A DNA stretch of 64,000 nucleotides from Micromonospora echinaurantiaca (GCF_900090235.1 NZ_LT607750.1:7025501-7089500); one strand, 5' to 3'. Shown: positions 1-9,137, numbered from the stretch's first letter. Made by a program: numbers and translations. The notes: generated from the sequence alone by a model not told the origin.

Positions 1-830
1 CGCTGGCCAAGCCGGACGCCCGGAAGAACATCGTGGCCGCGCTCAACGAGGGCGACTGGTCCGGCAAGACCCGGGTGGTCCGGGTGAACGACCTGACCAC
101 CCCGTGGACCTACCGGGACGTCATCGACGTGGTCGAGGGAGCCGGCGCCAACCTCGACTGCATCATGCTGCCGAAGGTGCAGAACGCGGCCCAGGTGCAG
201 TGGCTCGACCTGACGCTCACCCAGCTGGAGAAGACCCTCGGCCTGGAGGTCGGCCGGATCGGCATCGAGGCGCAGATCGAGAACGCCGCCGGCCTGGTCA
301 ACGTCGACGCGATCGCCGCCGCCTCGCCCCGGGTCGAGACGATCATCTTCGGGCCGGCCGACTTCATGGCCTCGATCAACATGAAGTCGCTGGTGGTCGG
401 CGCGCTGATCCCGGACTACCCGGGCGACCCGTACCACTACATCCTGATGCGGATCCTGATGGCCGCGCGGATGCACGACAAGCAGGCCATCGACGGCCCG
501 TTCCTGCAGATCCGCGACGTGGACGCGTTCCGCGAGGTGGCCAAGCGGTCGGCCGCGCTGGGCTTCGACGGCAAGTGGGTGCTGCATCCGGGCCAGATCG
601 ACGCCGCCAACGAGGTCTACTCGCCGGCCCAGGCCGACTACGACCACGCCGAGCTGATCCTCGACGCGTACGAGCACTACACCTCGGAGGCGGGCGGCAA
701 GCTCGGCGCGGTGATGCTCGGCGACGAGATGATCGACGAGGCGTCCCGCAAGATGGCGCTGGTGATCGCCGCCAAGGGGCGGGCGGCCGGGATGAGCCGG
801 ACGTCCAGCTTCACCCCGCCCGCCGAGTAG
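1..830 (+). CDS. HpcH/HpaI aldolase / citrate lyase family protein (malyl-CoA lyase type), 5'-truncated
   Basis: The reading frame is open from base 3, so the gene begins before the window. The GTG at 33 is only an internal valine. About 276 residues are visible, against about 320 for the family. GIEAQIENAAGL supplies the Glu and GPADFMAS the Asp expected to bind Mg2+ in this TIM-barrel superfamily, and HPGQI follows near the C-terminus. Family members cleave or form malyl-CoA, beta-methylmalyl-CoA or citramalyl-CoA. The acyl-CoA dehydrogenase at 3136 and the MaoC hydratase at 9679 make an ethylmalonyl-CoA or related CoA-ester role plausible, but substrate cannot be read from sequence. A strong hairpin terminator follows at 846-880. 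Confidence 0.88.
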   Translation, partial: LAKPDARKNIVAALNEGDWSGKTRVVRVNDLTTPWTYRDVIDVVEGAGANLDCIMLPKVQNAAQVQWLDLTLTQLEKTLGLEVGRIGIEAQIENAAGLVNVDAIAAASPRVETIIFGPADFMASINMKSLVVGALIPDYPGDPYHYILMRILMAARMHDKQAIDGPFLQIRDVDAFREVAKRSAALGFDGKWVLHPGQIDAANEVYSPAQADYDHAELILDAYEHYTSEAGGKLGAVMLGDEMIDEASRKMALVIAAKGRAAGMSRTSSFTPPAE

Positions 831-845
831 CACGCCCGGTTCCTC

Positions 846-880
846 CTCGCGCCGCCCCGGCCGGACCGGGGCGGCGCGAG
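846..880. terminator. Hairpin terminator between convergent genes
   Basis: A perfect 15-bp stem (846-860 with 866-880, arm CTCGCGCCGCCCCGG) closes a 5-nt loop. It lies between the stop of the HpcH gene (830) and the stop of the convergent DUF4190 gene (886). It can serve both strands. There is no long T-run, as is common in actinobacteria. Confidence 0.85.
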
Positions 881-885
881 TGTCT

Positions 886-1404
886 TCAGTAGCTGCTGCT
901 GGTGTTGTCGGACTGCGTGATGGCGAAGACGATGGCCGCCACGTAGAAGAGGATCACCAGCACCAGCAGGCCGGTGAGGATCCAGCCGACGATGATGGCG
1001 GCCTTCGCCATGCCCTCGCCGCCCTCACCGGTCTGCCGGATCTGCTTCTGGGCCACGTGCCCGAGGATGGCCCCGATCGGGGCGGTGATGCACGACCCGA
1101 CGCCGACCAGGGAGAGCACCAGCGCGGCGATCGCCAGGCCGTTGGTCTTCTGCTGCGGCGGGTAGCCGTAGCCGTAGCCCGGGTAGGCGGGCGGCGGGTA
1201 GCCGGCGGCGGCGTACGGGTCACCGGGCTGGCCGGGCGCCTTCATCCCGGCGTACGGGTCGCCGGCGGGGTGCGGCTCGGCGGCGGTGGGCTGGGTGGGC
1301 ACGGGCTGACCGCTGATCGGCAGGGTCGGGTCGGCCGGTGGGCTCGACTGCTGGCCCGACCACGCCGGGTCGTTCCAGCCGCCGGACGGCGGGGGATAGG
1401 TCAT
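886..1404 (-). CDS. DUF4190 domain membrane protein with Pro/Tyr-rich N-terminus
   Basis: 172 residues. The first half is rich in Pro, Gly, Tyr and Gln (repeats such as YGYGYPP) and probably unstructured in the cytoplasm. The second half has two membrane helices (about 100-125 and 145-168) separated by a short loop with GHVAQKQIRQTGEGG, the DUF4190 signature. Start ATG at 1404 opens with MTYPPPSGG, as in relatives. The open frame runs further upstream, but that part overlaps the divergent SDR gene and lacks the family composition. A paralogue lies at 2422-2955 on the other side of the SDR. Function unknown. Confidence 0.8.
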   Translation of the reverse strand: MTYPPPSGGWNDPAWSGQQSSPPADPTLPISGQPVPTQPTAAEPHPAGDPYAGMKAPGQPGDPYAAAGYPPPAYPGYGYGYPPQQKTNGLAIAALVLSLVGVGSCITAPIGAILGHVAQKQIRQTGEGGEGMAKAAIIVGWILTGLLVLVILFYVAAIVFAITQSDNTSSSY

Positions 1405-1669
1405 GTCTACTCCGTTGGGTGCGGGTGCGCGGTCAGGGTAGCCAGCGGCACGCAAACCGCGCCGTCCCGCCACCGGGTGCCGCGTTGCCCGGGCGGGGAT
1501 AACCGGGCAGGATCCTGGCATGGTGTTTGACGCGCGAGCCGCGGACCGCTCCGGCAGCCGACCGAGACGGGACGCGAGCCGCCCCGGGCTGGCCCGGCGC
1601 AGCCGGGCGGCCGTTGCCGCACCCGCCCCCGGGCAGGACGAGCCGGCGCCGCTGCCGGAGCCGGTGACC

Positions 1670-2428
1670 ATGCGGCTCGACGGGAAGGTCGCCCTGGTGA
1701 CCGGAGCGGGTAGCCCGGACGGCATCGGGTACGCGACCGCGCGCCGGCTCGCCGACCTGGGCGCCCGGGTGGCCATCGTCTCCACCACCCGGCGCATCCA
1801 CGAACGGGCCAGCGAGCTGGGGGTGACCGGGTTCGTCGCCGACCTCACCGACGAGTCGGAGGTCGGCGCGCTCGCCGACGCCGTGGCCGAGCAGCTCGGC
1901 GACGTGGAGGTGCTGGTCAACAACGCCGGGCTGGCCAGCCGGGCCAGCCCCGAGGTGCTGCGCCCGGTCGCCCAGCTCAGCTACGACGAGTGGCGGGGCG
2001 AGATCGACCGGAACCTGACCACCGCGTTCCTGTGCAGCCGGGCCTTCATCGGCGGGATGGCCGAGCGCGGCTGGGGGCGGATCGTGAACCTGGCAGCGAC
2101 CGCCGGGCCGGTCAACGCGCTGCCCACCGAGGCGGCGTACGCGGCGGCGAAGGCGGGCGTGGTCGGGCTGACCCGGGCGCTGGCGATGGAGATGATCGCC
2201 GACGGGGTGACCGTGAACTCGGTGGCGCCCGGCACCATCTACACCGCGGCGTCCACCATGGCCGAGATCAAGCAGGGCCTCGGTACGCCGGTCGGCCGGC
2301 CGGGCACGCCGGACGAGGTGGCCGCCGCCATCGCCTTCCTCTGCTCGCCGGCCGCCTCCTACATCACCGGCCAGATGCTGGTGGTGGACGGCGGGAACAG
2401 CGTCCGCGAGGCGCAGTTCCGTCAGTAG
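1670..2428 (+). CDS. SDR family NAD(P)-dependent oxidoreductase (FabG-like)
   Basis: 252 residues from ATG 1670, which begins [15 protein letters not shown] Rossmann dinucleotide-binding motif of the TGxxxGIG type ([10 protein letters not shown], with one extra residue) is followed by NNAG near residue 84, catalytic YAAAK, and the C-terminal [10 protein letters not shown] typical of classical SDRs. It probably reduces or oxidises a carbonyl or hydroxyl group using NAD(P)H. The substrate is not evident. The last 7 bases overlap the stop of the convergent DUF4190 gene at 2422. Upstream in-frame sequence to 1520 is not conserved-looking and was excluded. Confidence 0.85.
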   Translation: MRLDGKVALVTGAGSPDGIGYATARRLADLGARVAIVSTTRRIHERASELGVTGFVADLTDESEVGALADAVAEQLGDVEVLVNNAGLASRASPEVLRPVAQLSYDEWRGEIDRNLTTAFLCSRAFIGGMAERGWGRIVNLAATAGPVNALPTEAAYAAAKAGVVGLTRALAMEMIADGVTVNSVAPGTIYTAASTMAEIKQGLGTPVGRPGTPDEVAAAIAFLCSPAASYITGQMLVVDGGNSVREAQFRQ

Positions 2429-2955
2429 GTGGTGTCGCCGACGCCGGCGAAGGCGACCAGCGCGATCCAGCCGCAGCAGATCAGCAGGCCCAGGCCGGTG
2501 AAGACGTAGCTGAGGATCAGCCCCCAGGTGGCCAGCTGGTCGCCCTCCTCGCCGCTGGTCCGCAGCTGCCGCTTGGCCAGGTGGCCGAGGACGATGCCGG
2601 CGGGCGAGAACACGAACGCGAAGACCAGCGAGAGGATGGCCAGCACGTTCGTGCCCCGGGTGGGCCCGGGCGACGGCGGGCCGTACTGGCCGTAGGGGCC
2701 CTGTGGGGCGTACGGGGGTTGGTGTCCCCATTGCGGGGCGTGCGGGGGCTGGCCGGGCTGCTCGTACGACGGCTGTCCGTACGCCGGCTGCTGCTCGTAG
2801 GACGGCGGCCCGTACCCCGAGGGCGGCGGCTCCTGGCCCGCGGGCGGCCCGTATCCCGACGAGGGCTCCTGCGCCGGAAAGGGCTCCTGCCCCGGGGGCG
2901 GTGGTTCCCAAGGTGACGGCGGCCGGTCCGGATCCGGCGGCGGTGGCTGGCTCAC
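2422..2955 (-). CDS. DUF4190 domain membrane protein, second copy
   Basis: 177 residues from GTG 2955, preceded by a purine-rich GGAGGA ribosome site. The N-terminal 90 residues are Pro/Gly/Tyr/Gln-rich low complexity. Two membrane helices follow (about 110-130 and 148-172), flanking [17 protein letters not shown], the same loop signature as the 886-1404 protein. The two genes flank the SDR in the same orientation, suggesting an old local duplication. Role unknown. Confidence 0.8.
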   Translation of the reverse strand: MSQPPPPDPDRPPSPWEPPPPGQEPFPAQEPSSGYGPPAGQEPPPSGYGPPSYEQQPAYGQPSYEQPGQPPHAPQWGHQPPYAPQGPYGQYGPPSPGPTRGTNVLAILSLVFAFVFSPAGIVLGHLAKRQLRTSGEEGDQLATWGLILSYVFTGLGLLICCGWIALVAFAGVGDTTY

Positions 2956-3135
2956 GGGTGTCCTCCTCCTGCCGGTGGCGGATCACGCCCCTCTTGCCGG
3001 ACGCTACCGGTAGCGGTGAACCTTTTCACAGCGGTTGTGTGGACTGGTCACCTTGGCGTCGCCGGTCGCGCGGCCGATACTGACCGAGCGTTCAGTTACC
3101 CATGAGTAAGGCGCCCGATTCCCCCGGAGGCTGAG

Positions 3136-4332
3136 ATGGCTCGACTCGCCCAGACGCCCGGCCTGACCGACGAGCAGCGGTCGATCCTGGAAACCGTCCG
3201 GGAGTTCGCCGACAAGGAGATCATCCCGCACGCCCAGCGGCTGGAGCACGCCGACGAGTACCCCACCGACATCCTCGACGGGATGCGCGAGATGGGGTTG
3301 TTCGGCCTCACCATCGACGAGGAGTACGGCGGCCTGGGGGAGTCCCTGCTGACCTACGCCCTGGTGGTGGAGGAGCTTTCCCGGGGCTGGATGTCGATCT
3401 CCGGCATCGTCAACACCCACTTCATCGTGGCCTACCTGATCTCGCAGCACGGCTCGGCCGAGCAGAAGGCCCGGCTGCTGCCGAAGATGGCCACCGGCGA
3501 GGTGCGCGGCGCCTTCTCGATGTCGGAACCGGAGTGCGGCTCCGACGTCTCGGCGATCAAGTCGAAGGCGGTCCGGGACGGCGACAACTACGTCCTCAAC
3601 GGCCAGAAGATGTGGCTGACCAACGGCGCCTACTCGTCCGTGGTGGCCACCCTGGTCAAGACCGACACCGGCGCCGACTCGGTCTACGGCAACATGAGCA
3701 CCTTCCTGCTGGAGAAGGAGCCCGGCTTCGGCGAGACGGCGCCCGGCCTGACCATCCCGGGCAAGATCGACAAGATGGGCTACAAGGGCGTCGAGACCAC
3801 CGAGATGGTGCTCGACGGGGTGACCGTGCCCGCCACCGCCGTGCTCGGCGGCGAGGAGAAGGTCGGCCGCGGCTTCTACCAGATGATGGACGGCATCGAG
3901 GTCGGCCGGGTCAACGTCGCCGCCCGCGCCTGCGGCATCTCCATCCGGGCCTTCGAGCTCGCCGTCGCGTACGCCCAGCAGCGCCGCACCTTCGGCCAGC
4001 CGCTCGCCAAGCACCAGGCCGTCGCCTTCAAGCTCGCCGAGATGGGCACGAAGATCGAGGCGGCACACGCCCTGATGGTGAACGCCGCCCGGCTCAAGGA
4101 CGCCGGCCAGCGCAACGACGTCGAGGCCGGGATGGCCAAGCTGCTCGCCTCCGAGTACTGCGCGGAGGTGGTGCAGGAGGCGTTCCGCATCCACGGCGGC
4201 TACGGCTACTCCAAGGAGTACGAGATCGAGCGGCTGATGCGGGAGGCCCCGTTCCTGCTCATCGGCGAGGGCACCTCGGAGATCCAGAAGACGATCATCT
4301 CCCGGGGCCTGCTCAAGGAGTACAAGCTCTGA
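3136..4332 (+). CDS. Acyl-CoA dehydrogenase
   Basis: 398 residues, the usual family length, with a CCGGAGG ribosome site 6-13 bases before ATG 3136. Family marks in order are MSEPECGSDVS (FAD/substrate contacts, about 133-143), KMWLTNGA, the C-terminal RIHGGYGYSKEY, and IGEGTSEIQ, where the Glu is the catalytic base equivalent to MCAD Glu376. It oxidises an acyl-CoA to the 2-enoyl-CoA, passing electrons to ETF. The malyl-CoA-lyase-like gene at the left edge makes a branched acyl-CoA such as methylsuccinyl-CoA a reasonable but unproven substrate. Confidence 0.9.
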   Translation: MARLAQTPGLTDEQRSILETVREFADKEIIPHAQRLEHADEYPTDILDGMREMGLFGLTIDEEYGGLGESLLTYALVVEELSRGWMSISGIVNTHFIVAYLISQHGSAEQKARLLPKMATGEVRGAFSMSEPECGSDVSAIKSKAVRDGDNYVLNGQKMWLTNGAYSSVVATLVKTDTGADSVYGNMSTFLLEKEPGFGETAPGLTIPGKIDKMGYKGVETTEMVLDGVTVPATAVLGGEEKVGRGFYQMMDGIEVGRVNVAARACGISIRAFELAVAYAQQRRTFGQPLAKHQAVAFKLAEMGTKIEAAHALMVNAARLKDAGQRNDVEAGMAKLLASEYCAEVVQEAFRIHGGYGYSKEYEIERLMREAPFLLIGEGTSEIQKTIISRGLLKEYKL

Positions 4333-4366
4333 CCCGGGCGGCGGTCGTCCGACCGGGCCCGCCCGG

Positions 4367-4774
4367 TCAGCTCAGCCGGGTGAGGCCGGCGGCGGCGCGC
4401 TCGACGATCAGGCAGCGGTCCTCGACGTAGTCGATGCCCGCCTCGGTGGCGATTCGCCGTGCCTCGGGCGAGACGATGCCGAGTTGCAGCCAGACGGCCG
4501 GCGCGCCGATCGCCACCGCCTCGCGGACCACCTCGACCGCGTCCGCGGCCGGCCGGAAGATGTCGACCAGGTCGACCGGGTGCGGGATGTCGGCCAGCGA
4601 GCGGTAGGCCCGCTCGCCGAAGAGTTCGTCCACCGTCGGGTTGACCGGGATGATCCGCCAGCCGTACCGCTGCATCTGCAACGGCACGCTGTGCGCGGCC
4701 TTGCGGGGGTCGCGGGACGCGCCCACGACGGCGATCACGGCGGAGTCGGCGAGGAGCTGCTGAGCGGAGCGCAC
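4367..4774 (-). CDS. CoA-binding protein (YccU-like)
   Basis: 135 residues forming a single Rossmann-type CoA-binding domain: AVVGASRDPRKAAH near the start, then VNPT, HPVDLVDIFRP and PAVWLQLGI. The length fits stand-alone CoA-binding proteins of the YccU group. Start GTG 4774. It is convergent with the acyl-CoA dehydrogenase, with only 34 bases between. The biochemical role of the family is not settled. Confidence 0.85.
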   Translation of the reverse strand: MRSAQQLLADSAVIAVVGASRDPRKAAHSVPLQMQRYGWRIIPVNPTVDELFGERAYRSLADIPHPVDLVDIFRPAADAVEVVREAVAIGAPAVWLQLGIVSPEARRIATEAGIDYVEDRCLIVERAAAGLTRLS

Positions 4775-4836
4775 CCGCCGACTCTAGCTCCGCCAGGCGG
4801 CCCGCCGTCGCCGAGCGGCCGGCTCCGGTCGGCGCC

Positions 4837-6711
4837 TCAGAGCAGGGTCAGCTGCTCGGTGGCCGGGGGCGCCGGTGGCTCGGGCAGGTTACGGTTCCCG
4901 CCGCGCTCGGCCCGGGGCAGGCCGTGCCGGCGGGCGGCGATCCGCACCCGCGCGGTCAGCTCCCGCTGGTACGCCTGCGGGGCGTAGGCGCCGGAGCGGT
5001 AGAGCTCGCGGTAGCGGGGCACCAGGTGCGGGAACTCCCGCCCGAGCCAGCGCGCGTACCACTCGCGGGCGCCGGGGCGCAGGTGCAGCGCCAGCGGGGT
5101 GACGCTGGACGCGCCCGCCGCGGCGATCGCGGACACGGTGGCCTCGATCGACTCGTCGCTGTCGCTGAGGCCGGGCAGGATCGGCGCCATCAGCACGCCC
5201 ACCTCGAAGCCCGCGTCGGTGAGCGCCCGGACGGCGTCCAGCCGCCGGCGCGGACTGGGGGTGCCGGGCTCGACGGCCCGCCAGAGCCGCTCGTCGACGA
5301 AGCCGACCGAGTAGGAGACGCCGACCCGGGTCACCTCGGCGGCCTGCCGCAGCAGCGGCAGGTCGCGCAGCAGCAGGGTGCCTTTGGTGAGGATGGAGAA
5401 CGGGTTGGCGAAGTCCCGCAGCGCCGCGATGATCTGCGGCATCAGCCGGTAGCGCCCCTCGGCCCGCTGGTAGCAGTCGACGTTGGTGCCCATCGCGATG
5501 TGTGCGCCCCGCCAGCGCGGCGCGGCCAGCTCCCGCCGGACCAGCTCCCCGGCGTTGACCTTGACGATCACCTTCCGGTCGAAGTCCGCCCCCGCGTCGA
5601 GGTCCAGATAGGTGTGCGTGTTCCGGGCGAAGCAGTTGTGGCTCACCACGCCGTTCGCGATGAAATCCCCGGTGCCGGTGGTGATGTCCCACAGCGGCAG
5701 CTCCAACCCGAGCGGCTCCACCGCGGTGACGCGCGGCGCGGTGAGGTGGGGCACCGGTACGCCGTTGACGAGCCGTCCGTGCAGGCTCGCCGGTTCGGCC
5801 AGGTGCAGGAACCGCAGCCGTTCGCGCAGCCCGCCGGTCAACCGGAGCTGTCGGGGGCGGCCGGGGAGGTTGTGGTCCTCCCGGACGAAGTCGAAGCCGA
5901 ACCGGTCGAGCGCCGCGGTGACCTGGTGGAGCCGCTCGTCGTCGGCGACGATGATCCGCAGCGCGTCGCTGCTGCACCGGCCCGCGAGGTCGAAGGTGCC
6001 GGCCAGGAAACCGAGCCACCAGTCGTCGGTGTGCTGCTCGGACGAGTCGGCGGGCCCGCCGGCGGAAGCGGCGACCGGAGACGAGTCGTCGCGGGTCGTC
6101 GCCTGCCGATAGCCGCGCCGGTAGTCGGTGGAGCCCTTGTGCCCTTCGGGGAAGCGGCCGGTCCCGACCAGCCGTTCGCCACTGGTCAGGCGCTTCCGCC
6201 GGCCCGGCTCCGGAGAGACGTAGCGCCAGCCCTCGCGGGACAGGAAGCGGTGGTCGCCGCTGGCCACCAGGGTCGTGCCGTCGTCCAGCGTGACCCGGTG
6301 GGCCGGCTTCACCGTGGACCACTTGGCCAGCACCGTCGTCACCACGTAGCGGCGGTGGGCGCCCCGGCGCTGCGTGCCGTAGATCCGCTCGCCGATCTCC
6401 AGGTCCTGGATCGCCTTCGTGCGCCCGTCCGCCAGCAGCACCGGAGTGTCGCCGGAGACGCAGTACACACACGCGTGCGAGCAGCCACGGTAGGGGTTGA
6501 TGGTCCACTCGAAGGGGACGCGGGAGGCGCCGGGAACCTTGTTGATGATGGACTTGGCGCGCACCTCGTAGAACGTCATCCCGGCGAAGCCCGGGGTGTC
6601 GAAGGTGCGGACGACCGCGCCGGGCAGCGCCAGCGGCAGGGGTGGCGTCGCTGGCGCTGCCCGCCCGGGAACGCCCTCGTCCGGGGGAGCGGAGAGGTTG
6701 TCCCAGCGCAT
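4837..6711 (-). CDS. Intein-containing Rv2578c family radical SAM protein
   Basis: 624-residue precursor. The host protein has the radical SAM [4Fe-4S] motif CxxxCxxC, but an intein (residues 84-359) interrupts it. C77 and C81 precede the intein, and the third cluster cysteine is C360, the +1 residue after it. Splicing joins CSHACVY to CFARNTH and restores the motif. Downstream parts read as a TIM-barrel radical SAM enzyme (MGTNVDCYQRAEGRYRLMPQI, ILTKGTLLLRDLPLL). The Rv2578c family is widespread in actinobacteria and related to SplB-like enzymes. Its substrate is unknown. Start ATG 6711; alternative downstream starts would lose conserved residues. Confidence 0.88.
   Translation of the reverse strand: MRWDNLSAPPDEGVPGRAAPATPPLPLALPGAVVRTFDTPGFAGMTFYEVRAKSIINKVPGASRVPFEWTINPYRGCSHACVYCVSGDTPVLLADGRTKAIQDLEIGERIYGTQRRGAHRRYVVTTVLAKWSTVKPAHRVTLDDGTTLVASGDHRFLSREGWRYVSPEPGRRKRLTSGERLVGTGRFPEGHKGSTDYRRGYRQATTRDDSSPVAASAGGPADSSEQHTDDWWLGFLAGTFDLAGRCSSDALRIIVADDERLHQVTAALDRFGFDFVREDHNLPGRPRQLRLTGGLRERLRFLHLAEPASLHGRLVNGVPVPHLTAPRVTAVEPLGLELPLWDITTGTGDFIANGVVSHNCFARNTHTYLDLDAGADFDRKVIVKVNAGELVRRELAAPRWRGAHIAMGTNVDCYQRAEGRYRLMPQIIAALRDFANPFSILTKGTLLLRDLPLLRQAAEVTRVGVSYSVGFVDERLWRAVEPGTPSPRRRLDAVRALTDAGFEVGVLMAPILPGLSDSDESIEATVSAIAAAGASSVTPLALHLRPGAREWYARWLGREFPHLVPRYRELYRSGAYAPQAYQRELTARVRIAARRHGLPRAERGGNRNLPEPPAPPATEQLTLL
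5635..6462 (-). other. Intein (276 residues) with degenerate LAGLIDADG region
   Basis: Block A begins at C84 (CVSGDTPVLLADG). Block B carries ASGDHRFL (TxxH-type Asx-His motif). The end is block F/G, LWDITTGTGDFIANGVVSHN, followed by Cys+1. WWLGFLAGTFDLAGR (about residues 231-245) is a recognisable first LAGLIDADG-type motif, but a clean second motif is not visible, so the homing endonuclease may be decaying. All splicing residues (Cys1, block B His, terminal His-Asn, Cys+1) are present, so splicing competence is expected. Confidence 0.9.
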
Positions 6712-6812
6712 GGCTCCATTCGAACACGCGTACGAGTCGAGCGCAAGCGACCCGCCGTGTTCCCGGCCACCTCGACCACCGGCCCGGACCGGGGTGGGTG
6801 GAGGATGGGGGC

Positions 6813-7226
6813 ATGGAGAGGTCGACGTTCGTCTACGACGGGGACTGCGCGTTCTGCACCCGCTGCGCCGAGTTCATCGACCGGCGGATCCCGACCGGCG
6901 TCCGGGTGGTGCCCTGGCAGTTCGCCGACCTGGCCGCGCTCGGCCTGACCGAGGCCGAGTGCGAGGAGGCGGTGCAGTGGGTGGGCGCCGACGGCTCCCG
7001 CGCCGCCGGTCCGGACGCGATAGCGAAGTTGCTCGGTGACAGCGGGCCGCTCTGGCGGGTGGCCGGCGCCGGCCTGCGCTTCCCGCCGGTGCGGGCGGCC
7101 GCCTGGCCGGCGTACCGCTGGGTGGCCCGCAACCGGCACCGGATGCCCGGCGGTACGGCCGCCTGCTCGCTGCCGCAGGAGGCGCGGGAGCGCCTCTACG
7201 GCCCGGCCGGCCGTCCCGGCGCCTGA
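6813..7226 (+). CDS. DCC family thiol-disulfide oxidoreductase-like protein (DUF393)
   Basis: 137 residues from ATG 6813. The N-terminal YDGDCAFCTRC contains the DxDCxxC motif that names the family. Later PDAIAKLL and the C-terminal RNRHRMPGG match the group. The protein is cytosolic and thioredoxin-fold-like. It converges on an HTTM-like membrane gene 53 bases away, the partner with which DCC proteins commonly occur. Activity unproven. Confidence 0.85.
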   Translation: MERSTFVYDGDCAFCTRCAEFIDRRIPTGVRVVPWQFADLAALGLTEAECEEAVQWVGADGSRAAGPDAIAKLLGDSGPLWRVAGAGLRFPPVRAAAWPAYRWVARNRHRMPGGTAACSLPQEARERLYGPAGRPGA

Positions 7227-7278
7227 CCGACGCCCGGCCGACGGTTGAACGCCCGGCCGGTGACCGCCAAACCGCGTC

Positions 7279-8211
7279 CTACTGCCCAGCCGGCTCCGGC
7301 TCCGCGACCGCCGGTCCGCCGCGCAGCGGTGCCGGTGGCGCCGATGGCGCCGCCCCGTCGACGGGTCCGTCGTCCGCCGGGCCGCGCCCGCGACCGGCGA
7401 GCCGGCGGGCCCAGACCAGCGGGCGGACCCGCTCCAGCGGCAGGAAGCTGGTCATCGCCGCCAGGTGCGGGGCGAACGAGATGGTGATGGTCGCGAACGT
7501 CACCAGGTGGAACGAGTAGAAGAAGCCGACCGTGTAGAGCCGCCAGCGCTTCCGGAGCAGGAAGATCGCCGGGCTGGCGAGTTCGAACGCGACGATCCCG
7601 AACTGGGCGACGATCAGCAGGTAGGGCACGCTGGCGATCACGTCGGCCAGTTCGGTGCCGCGGCGGATGATCGCCCGGGCCAGCACCGAGCCGGTCAGCC
7701 AGTCCAGGCCGCCGAACCGCAGCTTGGCCCAGGCGGCGAGGAAGTACGTGCAGACCACCGCGATCTGGGTGACCCGCAACGCCCACCCACCGGCCTCGGT
7801 GCGGGTCGGGTCACCGTGCCGGGCCCGGCCGGCGGTGGGCAGCACCGCGAGCGCCACCAGCAGGCCGAACCGGTCGTGGTCGACCTTGCCGTAGCTCATC
7901 GCGACGATCATCCACTCGAAGTAGAGCGCGAAGACCGCCCAGCCGAGCAGCCGGGGCGCCCGGCCGGTCGCGGCGAGCAGGGCGAGCAGCAGCAGCGCCC
8001 AGAAGATGACGCCCACCACCGCCGGGGTCGGGGTGGGCAGCGGCAGCAGCCGGCCGATCAGCAGCGGCTGGTAGAGCTCGCCGGGCACCGCGACCCGGGT
8101 GCGCACCCAGGGGGTGAACAACACCAGGTCGGCGGCGACGAAGAGATAGATCAGCGTACGGAAGGCGGCCACCCGCCCCCGGGGGACCGGCTCGGTCAGC
8201 CAGCGGGTCAT
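7279..8211 (-). CDS. HTTM-domain-like polytopic membrane protein
   Basis: 310 residues with about seven hydrophobic segments. YGKVDHDRF, YFLAAWAKLRFGGLDW and FYSFHLVTF give the pattern of HTTM (vitamin-K gamma-carboxylase-like) proteins. The last 35 residues are Pro/Ala-rich. Start ATG 8211 shares a TCAT overlap with the stop of the upstream gene (8208-8648), so the two are translationally coupled. The neighbouring DCC gene supports the family assignment. Substrate unknown. Confidence 0.75.
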   Translation of the reverse strand: MTRWLTEPVPRGRVAAFRTLIYLFVAADLVLFTPWVRTRVAVPGELYQPLLIGRLLPLPTPTPAVVGVIFWALLLLALLAATGRAPRLLGWAVFALYFEWMIVAMSYGKVDHDRFGLLVALAVLPTAGRARHGDPTRTEAGGWALRVTQIAVVCTYFLAAWAKLRFGGLDWLTGSVLARAIIRRGTELADVIASVPYLLIVAQFGIVAFELASPAIFLLRKRWRLYTVGFFYSFHLVTFATITISFAPHLAAMTSFLPLERVRPLVWARRLAGRGRGPADDGPVDGAAPSAPPAPLRGGPAVAEPEPAGQ

Positions 8212-8648
8212 CGGGACGCCTGCCAACTCACCACTGTCTCGTCGGTCCACCGGCCGGTGGGCCGGCCGTCCCGGATGCCGTGCCAGCGGATCACGATGCG
8301 GACCTCGACCAGCCGCGCCGCGTCCGGGTTCCGTTCGGCGTACGCGTCGGCCACCTCGGCGAGCAGCGCGGGGTCGGCGGCGTAGCGACTCTGCTGGCCC
8401 TCGATCTCGGCGCGGCGGATCCCGGTGGCCTGCTCGCCCAGGCCGACCACCGCGCCGGTGACGTCGACCCCCTCGACGCGAGTGTCCGGGGCGGGGGCAC
8501 TCGGCGGGTTGGACGTCGAGTACATCCGGAACGGCCCGAACGGGAAGTGGTCGTCGGTACCCCAGACGGTGCCGGCCACCAGTACCGCCAGCCCGAGCGC
8601 GGTGGCGGCGAGTCGGGCCGCGCGGCCGCGGGTGGTCAGAGTCTCCAT
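8208..8648 (-). CDS. Hypothetical membrane-anchored protein, HTTM operon partner
   Basis: 146 residues from ATG 8648 (METLTTRGR). One N-terminal membrane helix (LAATALGLAVLVAGTVWG) is followed by an extracytoplasmic domain with FPFGPFRMYS and VRIVIRWHGIRDG. This pattern accompanies HTTM genes in actinobacteria. The open frame extends 11 codons upstream, but ATG 8648 gives a proper signal-anchor. It overlaps the HTTM gene by 4 bases. No known function. Confidence 0.7.
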   Translation of the reverse strand: METLTTRGRAARLAATALGLAVLVAGTVWGTDDHFPFGPFRMYSTSNPPSAPAPDTRVEGVDVTGAVVGLGEQATGIRRAEIEGQQSRYAADPALLAEVADAYAERNPDAARLVEVRIVIRWHGIRDGRPTGRWTDETVVSWQASR

Positions 8649-8726
8649 CGGGTCGTGACGATACGCGACGGACCACGGCACGCGGGGGGCGTCCGGAGGC
8701 GTCCGCCTTCTCCGGCGGCGGACACG

Positions 8727-8765
8727 ACGACGGCCGGGCCCCCACCATGGGGACCCGGCCGTCGT
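8727..8765 (-). terminator. Hairpin terminator of the thioredoxin gene
   Basis: A perfect 12-bp stem (ACGACGGCCGGG, 8727-8738, with 8754-8765) closes a 15-nt loop. It starts 10 bases beyond the thioredoxin stop codon on the minus strand. Confidence 0.8.
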
Positions 8766-8774
8766 GGTGGTCGA

Positions 8775-9137
8775 TCAGTGCTTGTGCTCGGCCAACTGCT
8801 TGCGGACGTCGTCCATGTCGAGGGCCTCGACCTGCTCGATCAGGTTCTCCAGCGCCGACTCGGGCAGCGCGCCCGGCTGGGCGAAGACGATCACACCGTC
8901 ACGGATGGCCATGATCGTCGGGATGGACCGGATGTCGAACTTGGCGCCCAGTTCCTGCTGCGCCTCGGTGTCCACCTTGCCGAAGACGATGCCCGGGTGC
9001 TTCTCCGACGAGCGCTCGTAGACCGGGGCGAACCGCTTGCAGGGACCGCACCAGTCGGCCCAGAAGTCGACCAGGACGATGCCGTCGCCGCTGGTCACCT
9101 CGTCGAAGTTTGCCGTGGTCAGCTCTACGGTTGCCAT
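8775..9137 (-). CDS. trxA: Thioredoxin
   Basis: 120 residues from ATG 9137, preceded by GGAGAG. FWADWCGPCKRF holds the active-site CGPC dithiol, and the conserved cis-Pro lies in RSIPTIMAI. It is a general cytosolic disulfide reductase working with thioredoxin reductase. The open frame continues 70 codons upstream, but that part is not thioredoxin and contains the promoter described at 9179-9205, so ATG 9137 is the right start. It is monocistronic, ending in the 8727-8765 hairpin. Confidence 0.92.
   Translation of the reverse strand: MATVELTTANFDEVTSGDGIVLVDFWADWCGPCKRFAPVYERSSEKHPGIVFGKVDTEAQQELGAKFDIRSIPTIMAIRDGVIVFAQPGALPESALENLIEQVEALDMDDVRKQLAEHKH

Noticed and set aside
1405..1923. N-terminal extension of the first DUF4190 protein to 345 residues
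   Set aside because: Runs antisense to the SDR start and lacks the family's Pro/Tyr-rich pattern; ATG 1404 fits relatives.
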